Below, in pieces: positions 1 through 6,643 of a DNA stretch of 12,401 nucleotides (position 1 is its first letter; each line of letters starts with the position of its first letter). Location of the stretch: positions 1 to 12,401 of the forward strand of contig JAWLCQ010000150.1 of the NCBI GenBank assembly GCA_041687095.1. The letters are read 5' to 3'. The translations under genes were made by a program, and so were the position numbers. This DNA is from JAWLCQ01 sp041687095 (GTDB lineage: Bacteria > Planctomycetota > Phycisphaerae > SM23-33). The notes under the pieces are model-generated. The model did no database searches and was not told where the DNA came from. It saw nothing but the letters and a program-made list of their open reading frames with translations.

Positions 1-54
1 GCTGCGCTGTTTGCAGCCGTGCCGTCAGGGAGACACGGCTGCAGACAGCGCAGC
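1..54. repeat. 21-bp inverted repeat (long hairpin) at the window edge
   Basis: Bases 1-21 (starting GCTGCGCTG) pair with 34-54 (CACGGCTGC...CGCAGC) with one mismatch around a 12-base spacer. No coding sequence uses this stretch. It resembles an interspersed palindromic element rather than a terminator, since no T-run follows. It may continue to the left of the window. Confidence 0.75.
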
Positions 55-80
55 CGTGGCACCCGGCGCCTGGGGCGGAC

Positions 81-114
81 ACCCCCAAGCGGCTGAACAG
101 CGCCGCTTGAGGGT
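81..114. repeat. 13-bp inverted repeat (hairpin)
   Basis: Bases 81-93 (ACCCCCAAGCGGC) pair with 102-114 (GCCGCTTGAGGGT) with one non-Watson-Crick position (a possible G-U pair in RNA), around an 8-base loop. It lies between the edge hairpin and the mscS leader hairpin in the 194-base non-coding leader. Function is unknown; it is probably part of a dispersed repeat. Confidence 0.65.
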
Positions 115-147
115 GGCACCCAACGGATGAGTCTGGACAGGCGACTA

Positions 148-187
148 GCATTCCCCGGGGCGGCGTCCGCGCCGCCCGGGAGAATGC
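148..187 (+). promoter_or_regulatory. Leader hairpin covering the probable ribosome-binding site of the MscS gene
   Basis: Bases 148-165 (GCATTCCCCGGGGCGGCG) pair with 170-187 at 16 of 18 positions around the tetraloop TCCG. The 3' arm contains GGGAGAA (178-184), the only Shine-Dalgarno-like sequence ahead of the ATG at 195. As RNA, the hairpin would bury this site 7 bases before the start codon. The pairing is seen in the sequence; a regulatory role is inferred. It could equally be an inserted palindromic repeat that happens to supply the site. Confidence 0.5.
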
Positions 188-194
188 CGAGCCC

Positions 195-1136
195 ATGAAC
201 GACGCGCTGCGATGGATCGACGAGGCACTGGACCTGACGAGCGGGACCGCCGAGCGGGTGCTGGCCATCCTCATCGTCATCGGCCTGTACGTGCTGATCG
301 TGCAGGCGGTGCGGCTGGGGATGCGGTGGCGGACGCGGGACCCGGGGCGGCGGCTGGTCGTGACACGGGGCATCGCGTTCCTGGGCCTGCTCGTCCTCGC
401 CGTCACCATCCCGCGGATCTGGTTCGGGCGGTTCATCGGGGTGATCCAGTACCTGGGGATCGTGTCGGCGGGCATTGCCATCGCGCTGCAGAAGCCCCTG
501 ACCAGCCTCGCGGGGATGCTCTACATCCTCTGGCGGAAGCCCTTCAGCCTGGGCGACCGCGTGCAGATCGGCGACCATGCGGGCGACGTCATCGACGTCC
601 GCCTGTTCACCTTCACCGTCATGGAGATCCGCGAGTGGGTCAACGCCGACCAGACCACCGGGCGCGTCCTGCACATCCCCAACAGTTGGGTCTTCGAGCA
701 CGTCACCTGCAACTACGTGCAGGAGTTCGACTACATCTGGAACGAGATGTCCTTCACCCTCTCGGGGGAGAGCAACTGGCGGAAGGCCAAGTCCATCCTG
801 GAGCGGATCGTGGAGCAGCACTCCCCCATCGATGGCGACTCGGTGGAGCAGAACGTGGCCCTGGGGCCCACGTGGTACACGTTCCGGCAGGACCAGCTCC
901 ACCCGTCGGTGTGGACGAGCCTGGTCCCCGACGGGACCCACATGTCGCTCCGCTTTCTCACCGGCGCCCGCAACCGCCGCGCCGTCACCACCGCCATCGC
1001 CGAAGCCATCCTCGACGCCTTCGCCGAGGAGCCCGACATCGAAATGGCCTACCCGACCGTGCGGGTCTTCAACAACACGCTGGAAGGCAAGCCCCCCCTG
1101 CGCCCCGAGGGGTTCCGGGGGACGGAACTGCACTAG
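195..1136 (+). CDS. Small-conductance mechanosensitive channel, MscS family
   Basis: This 313-residue inner-membrane protein should open under membrane tension and release solutes during osmotic downshock. Three hydrophobic segments are visible at about residues 21-39, 58-77 and 79-112. The third is the typical MscS pore helix: small residues (SAGIAIALQKPLTSLAG, 91-107) followed by RKPFSLGDRVQIGDHAGDVI (114-133), which matches the family's 'rPf-GD-V-i-g-G-V' signature of the pore exit and beta domain. IPNSWVFEHVTCNY (161-174) matches the conserved IPNs...N element. The rest forms the cytoplasmic alpha/beta vestibule. Length and three-helix layout match the E. coli MscS (YggB) subtype rather than large MscK forms. 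The ATG at 195 follows GGGAGAA at 178-184, which sits in a hairpin. The stop TAG lies in a palindrome. It appears monocistronic. Family assignment is firm; the ion or solute preference cannot be read. Confidence 0.93.
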   Translation: MNDALRWIDEALDLTSGTAERVLAILIVIGLYVLIVQAVRLGMRWRTRDPGRRLVVTRGIAFLGLLVLAVTIPRIWFGRFIGVIQYLGIVSAGIAIALQKPLTSLAGMLYILWRKPFSLGDRVQIGDHAGDVIDVRLFTFTVMEIREWVNADQTTGRVLHIPNSWVFEHVTCNYVQEFDYIWNEMSFTLSGESNWRKAKSILERIVEQHSPIDGDSVEQNVALGPTWYTFRQDQLHPSVWTSLVPDGTHMSLRFLTGARNRRAVTTAIAEAILDAFAEEPDIEMAYPTVRVFNNTLEGKPPLRPEGFRGTELH

Positions 1137-1162
1137 CAGCCCGTTTAGAAACGGGCTGCTAG
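1133..1162 (+). terminator. Perfect palindrome at the stop codon of the MscS gene; possible terminator
   Basis: CTAGCAGCCCGTTT (1133-1146) pairs perfectly with AAACGGGCTGCTAG (1149-1162), leaving AG in the centre. The stop codon TAG at 1134-1136 is inside the left arm. There is no downstream T-run, so factor-independent termination is uncertain. The same arm recurs imperfectly at 1299-1312, which suggests a repeat element rather than a dedicated terminator. Confidence 0.5.
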
Positions 1163-1312
1163 AGCAGGCGAGCAGGAGAACAGGTGAGCAGTAGATTCAA
1201 GACATCCACGGAACTCATGAAGAGCCAACGTGTTACACGCCTGCGGTCTCCTGCTCTCCTGTTCTACTGCTCCATCAGGAAGCATGGTGTGACTTTGTAA
1301 ACAGGCTGCTAG
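1133..1312. repeat. About 180-bp repeat-like element bounded by CTAGCAGCC-type inverted ends
   Basis: The left end CTAGCAGCCCGTTT (1133) and right end AAACAGGCTGCTAG (1299-1312) are inverted copies with one mismatch. Inside are GCAGGAGAACAGGTGAGCAG (around 1174) and, inverted, a run of CTGCT/CCTGT units (around 1246-1272), so the interior is also partly palindromic. No protein-coding sequence is convincing here. It looks like a non-autonomous palindromic element inserted at the 3' end of the MscS gene; no transposase is present. Confidence 0.5.
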
Positions 1313-1348
1313 GGTTCCGCTCCCCGCACGGATCCCCGCGCGACCCCA

Positions 1349-1401
1349 ATGCCCACGGGACGCTGTTCGTCCCGTGGGACGGCGCTGGCGTTGCGAACGG
1401 T
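1349..1401. repeat. Dispersed hairpin repeat, copy 1 (second copy at 8689)
   Basis: AATGCCCACGGGACGCTGT is shared with 8689-8707, and the similarity runs on through CCCGTGGGACGGC and a diverging tail to about 1401. The core is a 10-bp perfect stem, CCCACGGGAC (1352-1361) with GTCCCGTGGG (1369-1378), around a 7-base loop. It lies directly upstream of the U32 gene, so it may be in that gene's leader. Copy number elsewhere is unknown. Confidence 0.7.
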
Positions 1402-1478
1402 CCCGGGAACCGCCCCCGCCCGGTCCGTTTCTCAGTTCGTCCCATCCGTCCCCCTGTTCCCGACGTACGAAAGCGGGT

Positions 1479-4385
1479 ATGACACCCTCCATGGACGCCG
1501 CCCGACATCCCGTGCCCGAACTGCTCGCCCCGGCGGGGTCCATGGAGGCCCTCCGCGCCGCCGTCGCCAACGGCGCCGACGCGGTCTACCTGGGCCTGCC
1601 CGCCTTCAACGCCCGCCTGCGGGCCGCCAACTTCACCCCCGCCCAGCTCCAGGAGGCCCGCGAACTCACGCTCCGCTGCAACGTCCGCCTCTACGTGACG
1701 ATGAACACCCTCCTGCACCCCGCCGAACTCGACGACGCCCAGCGCTCCCTGGAGTCCCTCGCCTCCCTCCCCGCCGACGCCCTCATCGTCCAGGACCCCG
1801 GGCTCGCCGAACTCGCCCACCGCCTCGTCCCCTCCCTGCCCCTGCACGCCTCCACCCAGATGACGCTCTCCGAACCCCTCGCCATCGCCGCCGCCCAACG
1901 CCGCTGGAACATCGCCCGCGTCATCCTGCCCCGCGAAACCTCCATCCCCGAACTCGCCGAGATCCGGCGACGACTCGACGCCCTGCCCGCCGAACCGGCG
2001 GAAACACCCGGTTCCACCGGCCCCCGGCCTCCCCGCACCCCCGTCGAACTCGAGGTCTTCGTCCACGGGGCCCTGTGCATCAGCTACTCCGGGCAGTGCC
2101 ACGCCTCCCGCTGCCTCGGGGGGCGGAGCGGAAACCGCGGCGCCTGCGCCCAGCCGTGCCGCCTGGCGTGGGCGCTGTACGACGGCGAACGCCCCGTCCG
2201 CGCGGAGGGGCCCCACCTGCTGAGCCCCCAGGACCTGTGCCTCCTCGACCGCCTCGGCGACCTCGTCGCCGCCGGGGCCTCCTGCCTCAAGATCGAAGGC
2301 CGGGCCAAGACCCCCCACTACGTCGCCGCCGCCGTCGCCGCCTACCGGCGGGCGCTCGACGCACTGAGCGACAAGGGCCGCCCCCTGGAGTGCAGCGGTT
2401 CACCGCCGCTTTTGGGGGACCGTTCGATGCTCACCCACGGACGCGATTCCTTGCACTCGCCTTCGGTGAAGAAGGGGGCATCCCCACAAGGTCTTCTCAA
2501 GTCCGATGGTGGTTCCGCGGAGGCGACGCCCGTCGGAGTCTCGCGCGGGGCGAAAAGCGGCGGTGAACCGCCGCACTCCAAAGCGCCGCCGCAGTCTCGC
2601 GCATCGCACTCCACAGGCTCACACTCCCGCCGGCCGCCTGACAGCGACCGCTATGCGCTGCACCTGACGTTCTCCCGCGGGTTCACCGAGGGGTACGCCG
2701 ACGGGCCCGCCCCCGCCCGGCTGGTGGACGCCTCCGTCACCGGCGACCTGGGCCTGCGGATCGGGACCGTCGACCGCGTCGGGCCCACCAGCGTCGTCGT
2801 CCGCCTCGACGGGCCGGACCACTCGATTGCCCCGGGCGACGGGGTGGCCTTCGGACGCCACGACGAAACCGGGCGACGGGTCGGCTCGTCCGTCTACGCG
2901 GTGACGCCCGCCGGGGAGGGCGGGGTGCGGATCGAACTGGACAACGCCGCCGCCGCCCGCCTGCGCGAACTGGCCCCGGGGATGGAGGTGTGGAAGACGT
3001 CGGACCCGGGCCTGGCGAAGCGGATCGAGCAGAGCTACGCCCGCGTCGAGCCCCATCGCCGCCGGCGGTGCGAGGTGACGGTCGAGGCCCGTAGCGGCCA
3101 ACCGCTGGTGCTGCGGAGCGGGTCCGTTACGGTCTGCGGGACCGACCCGCTCGCACCCGCCCTCCGCCGCCAGCTCACGCTCGCGGACCTCCGCGAGCAA
3201 CTCGATCGCCTGGGCGACACGCCCTTCGCCCTCGGACACGTCGAGCTTCTCGGGGACGACGGGCCCACCGACACCGCCGCCGTCATGGTCCCGCGGAGCA
3301 CGCTCAACGCCCTCCGCCGCGAACTGGTGGACGCCCTCCTCGCGACGTTCCGCGCACCGCACCCCATCGCGGACCCCGACGCCCTCCGCTCCCTCCGCGA
3401 AGAAGCGAAGTCCAAGACGCATCCTCCCCAAGCCCACCGACTGCGTCGGTGGGATACGCCCGAACTCCACCGTCCGTCCCCGTCGTCTCTGGAAAGTACC
3501 CCCCCGAAGCAGTCGGGGGGCGTTGGGCAGACTGCGGAGCACGACGTCGTGAGCAGGGAGGACGCGGGCGTCATCCCGCACCTCAGCGTTCTCGTGCGCT
3601 GCAGGGAGCAGCTTGCCCCGGTCCTCGAGGCGCTGCGGTCCCAGTCCCCCGCGGGGCTCGTCTACCTCGACCTGCCGCCCGACGATCTGCCCGCCGCCAT
3701 CCCGCAGGTCCGCTCCGCCGGCCTGCGTGCGGGGCTGGTGGGTCCGCGGGTCTTCTCGCCCGCGCAGCAGCGGTACGTCGAGGAGCTGCTCGCCCTCGAC
3801 GCCGACGCCCTGCTCGTCCGCACGCTGGGGACGCTGACGCTGCTGAAGGAGCGACGGGGCGGCTGGCTGGCGGTGGCGGACACGGCGCTGAACGTGACGA
3901 ACGAACTCGCCGCCCTCGCCCTCCGTCGCCTGGGCGCCGACCGCCTCACGCCCGCCCACGACGTGGAGGGCGAGCAGTTGCAGCGCCTGCTGGAGGCGAC
4001 GGGCGAGGGGCTCTGGGAGCTGCCGGTGGCGTGGCACGAGGAGCTGTTCTTCACGCAGTACTGCCTCTACGCCCACCGCCTGGGGACCGGGCGGGGACCC
4101 GACGCCTGCGGGCAGCCCTGCGCCCGCCATGACCTGGAACTACGCGACTCCCGCCACCGGCGGTACGCGATCCGTCCCGACGCCCTCTGCCGCCTGAGCG
4201 TCCTGCAGCGCGAGATCCGCCGCCGGGACGGGCTGGACCGCCTCGTCCGCTCCGCTCCCCGGAGCGTCGCCTCGGTACGCGTCGAACTGCTGGACGAGAC
4301 GCCCGAGGAGATCCGCGGCCTCCTGTCGGGCTACGGCCAGGGATTCGGGGGCGGGGCGGTGGCGCGGCCCTCGAAGCGGCCGTAG
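1479..4385 (+). CDS. Peptidase U32 / collagenase-like protein with two in-frame palindromic insertions
   Basis: The 968-residue product starts PELLAPAGS and GADAVYLGL (about residues 13-40), the usual U32 barrel opening. EVFVHGALCISYSGQC (192-207) followed by GRSGNRGACAQPCR (215-228) is the U32 signature with its cysteines; related bacterial proteins (RlhA, TrhP) hydroxylate 23S rRNA or tRNA with a probable Fe-S cluster, and older members are called collagenases. A domain resembling the collagenase-like DUF3656 region follows at about 530-640, then a second barrel-like half to the C-terminus, as in the longer RlhA-like proteins. Two segments, about 303-367 and 652-681, look unlike the family, are Ser/Pro/Arg-rich and are encoded by palindromic repeats that keep the frame. 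The frame is open back to 1374, but ATG 1479 (or 1491) places the start right before the conserved region; no good ribosome-binding site is visible. The 3' end overlaps the convergent CAP gene. Enzymatic role is inferred from the family only. Confidence 0.88.
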   Translation: MTPSMDAARHPVPELLAPAGSMEALRAAVANGADAVYLGLPAFNARLRAANFTPAQLQEARELTLRCNVRLYVTMNTLLHPAELDDAQRSLESLASLPADALIVQDPGLAELAHRLVPSLPLHASTQMTLSEPLAIAAAQRRWNIARVILPRETSIPELAEIRRRLDALPAEPAETPGSTGPRPPRTPVELEVFVHGALCISYSGQCHASRCLGGRSGNRGACAQPCRLAWALYDGERPVRAEGPHLLSPQDLCLLDRLGDLVAAGASCLKIEGRAKTPHYVAAAVAAYRRALDALSDKGRPLECSGSPPLLGDRSMLTHGRDSLHSPSVKKGASPQGLLKSDGGSAEATPVGVSRGAKSGGEPPHSKAPPQSRASHSTGSHSRRPPDSDRYALHLTFSRGFTEGYADGPAPARLVDASVTGDLGLRIGTVDRVGPTSVVVRLDGPDHSIAPGDGVAFGRHDETGRRVGSSVYAVTPAGEGGVRIELDNAAAARLRELAPGMEVWKTSDPGLAKRIEQSYARVEPHRRRRCEVTVEARSGQPLVLRSGSVTVCGTDPLAPALRRQLTLADLREQLDRLGDTPFALGHVELLGDDGPTDTAAVMVPRSTLNALRRELVDALLATFRAPHPIADPDALRSLREEAKSKTHPPQAHRLRRWDTPELHRPSPSSLESTPPKQSGGVGQTAEHDVVSREDAGVIPHLSVLVRCREQLAPVLEALRSQSPAGLVYLDLPPDDLPAAIPQVRSAGLRAGLVGPRVFSPAQQRYVEELLALDADALLVRTLGTLTLLKERRGGWLAVADTALNVTNELAALALRRLGADRLTPAHDVEGEQLQRLLEATGEGLWELPVAWHEELFFTQYCLYAHRLGTGRGPDACGQPCARHDLELRDSRHRRYAIRPDALCRLSVLQREIRRRDGLDRLVRSAPRSVASVRVELLDETPEEIRGLLSGYGQGFGGGAVARPSKRP
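2386..2580 (+). repeat. 195-bp palindromic element inserted in frame in the U32 gene
   Basis: The ends are 28-bp inverted repeats, 2386-2413 and 2553-2580, identical at 27 of 28 positions. Each arm is itself a small hairpin (GCGGTTCACCGC core). The span is 195 bases, exactly 65 codons, with no stop in the U32 frame. The encoded stretch (about residues 303-367) is low-complexity and separates the family's 'YRRALDAL' helix from 'LTFSRGFTEGY'. No target-site duplication is apparent. It looks like a MITE- or REPIN-like element tolerated in a surface loop. Confidence 0.72.
3433..3520 (+). repeat. Second in-frame palindromic insertion in the U32 gene: two inverted copies of a 21-bp hairpin
   Basis: Hairpin a, 3433-3453, has stem CCCACCGAC / GTCGGTGGG and loop TGC. 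Hairpin b, 3500-3520, has stem CCCCCCGA / TCGGGGGG and loop AGCAG. The reverse complement of b matches a at 18 of 21 positions, so they are inverted copies. The encoded residues (about 652-681) are Pro/Arg/Ser-rich and interrupt the region between the collagenase-like domain and PHLSVLVRCREQL. The full insertion may extend to about 3410-3570. Confidence 0.65.
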
Positions 4386-6643
4386 AGCATGTAGTGCTCG
4401 AACCCGCAGGAGAACACCCCGCTGGACACGGCGGCGGCGATCCCGGGGTCGGTGGCGAGGTACCACGACTCGTCGAAGCTCGTCGACGGGTCATTCCCCA
4501 GCCAGCGGCCCAGGCGGATGTAGTGCTCGAACCCGGTGCGGTAGGTCCCGGCGGCGACGGCGGAGGCGGCGGTCGGGTAGGCGGTGAGATACCATGCCTC
4601 GTCGAACCAGGGGTTGGGCTTGCGAGGATCGGTCGCCCCGTACTGGACGAAGTGGTCGTACGCCGAGCGGAACGCCCCGCTGGTGATGACCGCGGCGACG
4701 TCGGGGTAGGCGGTGCGGTACCAGCCTTCGAGGAAGTAGGGCGATCCGGACCGTCCCTCGGCGGCGCCCCAGCGGACGTAGTGCTCGTAGAGGCTGGGCA
4801 GCGTGCCGGCCGCCACGGCGGAGGCGATCTCGGGATTCTGCTGGGCGTAGTACGCGCTGTCGAAGTACGCGATGGGGTTGCGGGGCTCGTAGCGGCCCCA
4901 GCGGAGGTAGTGCTCGAACTCGCTGTACCCGGAGGCGGAGACCTCGGGGTAGGTGGAGGCGTAGAACGCCGTGTCGAAGTACGCCGACGGGTTGTAGTCG
5001 AGGTGCTGCCCCGTCCAGACGAAGTGCTCGTAGGGGGCGAGCCCGGAGGACCCAACGTCGGAGTAGCGCTCCTGGTAGTGGCTCAGGTCGAACAGCGGGG
5101 CGGGGTCGCGGTTCTCGAACTGCCCGTACAGCACGAAGTGCCGGTACGGCAGGAAGCCCGCGGCGATGACCTCCGGGTTCATCTCCTGGTAGTAGGCGCG
5201 GTGGAAGAACGGGGAGGCGGTGCGGCCCTCGGCCATGCCCCAGGTGACGAAGTGCTCGAACAGGTCCACCCCCGCGGCCGCCAGGTCCGGGTTGTAGTCG
5301 CGGTAGTAGTCCAGGTCCACGTAGGCGGAGGGGTTGCGCAGCTCGGAGTGCCCGTAGAGCGTGAAGTGGACGTACGCCTCCATGCCCGCGGCGACGACGT
5401 CGGGGTTGTGCGCGCGGTAGAAGTCCCGCGAGAAGAACGGGGACGGATCGTACGTCGAGGCGTACATGCCCGTCTGCACGTAGTACGTGAAGGGCGACTG
5501 GCCCGGGGGGACGGGTGGGGCCTGCGACAGGAAGTGCGCCGTGTCGAACACCGGGTTCGGATCGTACCCGTACCACTGGCCGATCTGCGAGAAGTGCTGC
5601 CACGCCGACGCGACCTGCCCGCTGGCGATGGCGGCGGCGACCTCGGGATACCTCGCGACGTAGTACGCCGAATCGAACAGGTACTGCGTGGAGAACGTGC
5701 TCTGGGCGAGGTCGAGCTTGACGTTGCCGGCGGAGACGGTGACGGGCTTGGCGACCGTCGCGGTGACGCCCGGACCGCTGAACAGCACGGTGTAGGTCCC
5801 CGCGGGCAGTTGCCACTGGTACGCCCCGGCGGAGAGGGTGGTGGTCGTGAAGGTCCCGGCGGCGCCGATGGCCTGCACCGTCACCCCCCCGAGCCCCTCG
5901 CCCGCATCGTACCTGCCATCGCCGTCGAGGTCGCTCCAGGCAGTTCCCAGCAGCCAGGGGTCCCCGAAGCTGTAGCGGGTCCCGAAGTCCTGCGTCACCA
6001 CCAGCGGGCCGACCACGGTCGACGGGTTGCTCTCGGGGATGATCCCGATCCCGATCTCGCGGAAGGTGCTGCTCATGACGTTGGCGCGGTGCCCCAGGTC
6101 GTCCTGCATCCCGTCGCCGTTGACATCGGGCGTGCCCCAATCGACGACGAAGCCCGCGTGGGCTTCGAGGACGGTGTCGGCGTAGGCGAAGATGTTCTCG
6201 CCCACGGTCTGCAGGTTGGCGTATCCGGCGGTTTGAACGCGGGAGAGGAGCGTCGCCTCCCCGGGCGTCTGGTGGGACTGGGAGTTGGCATTGATCATGG
6301 CCTGGGAGTGGTCGCGGGCGGCGTTCCACAGGGCCTCGTTCCACGCCAGGGGCGCCTGCGAGGTCTGCGTCGCCCACTGCGACTGCAGCGCCGCCCCGCT
6401 CACGTTCCACGCCGTCAACTGGGTGTTGACGTACGGGTCGGGCGAGTGGATCGGGCTGAAGCTGTCCACCACCTGCGCAATCTCCGTCGCCGGATTCATG
6501 CGGATGCGGTTGATCAGCTCCAGCATCTCCTGCTCCTGCCCCGTCGGGTTCAACGCGGACAGCAGCAAACGAGGCTCGAGGGCCTCGACCCCACGGGCCA
6601 TCCGCGAACCGGACGCCACACGCTCACGTTGCACGCGCCTCAT
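4331..6643 (-). CDS. Secreted CAP-domain protein with LEPR-XLL N-terminus, SdrD-B-like domain and 11 C-terminal repeats
   Basis: The 770-residue protein begins with a basic stretch and LEPRLLLSA (22-30), the LEPR-XLL export-associated motif seen in planctomycete surface proteins. A CAP/SCP-like domain follows (about 34-222): DHSQAM (111-116), GENIFAYAD (148-156), GHRANVMSSTFREIGIG (184-200) and VTQDFG (216-221) carry its conserved His/Glu positions. Residues about 233-313 look like an SdrD B-like (Cna-B type) beta domain with acidic DLDGDGRYDAGEG (238-250), probably Ca-binding. From 323 there are 11 tandem units with consensus F-D-x-x-Y-Y ... N-P-D-V-A-A-A-G ... F-E-H-F ... G ... E-x-R-x-P: units 1 and 8-11 are 43 residues long (the last with extra tail), units 2-7 are 38. 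ATG 6643 follows GAAAGGCGG. It is probably an extracellular or wall-associated protein; the substrate or ligand is unknown. CAP domains act as proteases, lipid binders or adhesins, and none can be chosen here. Confidence 0.88.
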   Translation of the reverse strand: MRRVQRERVASGSRMARGVEALEPRLLLSALNPTGQEQEMLELINRIRMNPATEIAQVVDSFSPIHSPDPYVNTQLTAWNVSGAALQSQWATQTSQAPLAWNEALWNAARDHSQAMINANSQSHQTPGEATLLSRVQTAGYANLQTVGENIFAYADTVLEAHAGFVVDWGTPDVNGDGMQDDLGHRANVMSSTFREIGIGIIPESNPSTVVGPLVVTQDFGTRYSFGDPWLLGTAWSDLDGDGRYDAGEGLGGVTVQAIGAAGTFTTTTLSAGAYQWQLPAGTYTVLFSGPGVTATVAKPVTVSAGNVKLDLAQSTFSTQYLFDSAYYVARYPEVAAAIASGQVASAWQHFSQIGQWYGYDPNPVFDTAHFLSQAPPVPPGQSPFTYYVQTGMYASTYDPSPFFSRDFYRAHNPDVVAAGMEAYVHFTLYGHSELRNPSAYVDLDYYRDYNPDLAAAGVDLFEHFVTWGMAEGRTASPFFHRAYYQEMNPEVIAAGFLPYRHFVLYGQFENRDPAPLFDLSHYQERYSDVGSSGLAPYEHFVWTGQHLDYNPSAYFDTAFYASTYPEVSASGYSEFEHYLRWGRYEPRNPIAYFDSAYYAQQNPEIASAVAAGTLPSLYEHYVRWGAAEGRSGSPYFLEGWYRTAYPDVAAVITSGAFRSAYDHFVQYGATDPRKPNPWFDEAWYLTAYPTAASAVAAGTYRTGFEHYIRLGRWLGNDPSTSFDESWYLATDPGIAAAVSSGVFSCGFEHYMLYGRFEGRATAPPPNPWP

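Noticed and set aside
1992..2014. Possible third hairpin insertion in the U32 gene (GAACCGG/CCGGTTC)
   Set aside because: The stem is only 7 bp, and although the encoded Pro-rich linker before the U32 signature looks longer than I expect, there is no second copy or longer inverted repeat to support an element.
2619..4130. 503-residue minus-strand open frame
   Set aside because: It is a shadow of the U32 gene; the opposite strand has conserved U32 and collagenase-like motifs.
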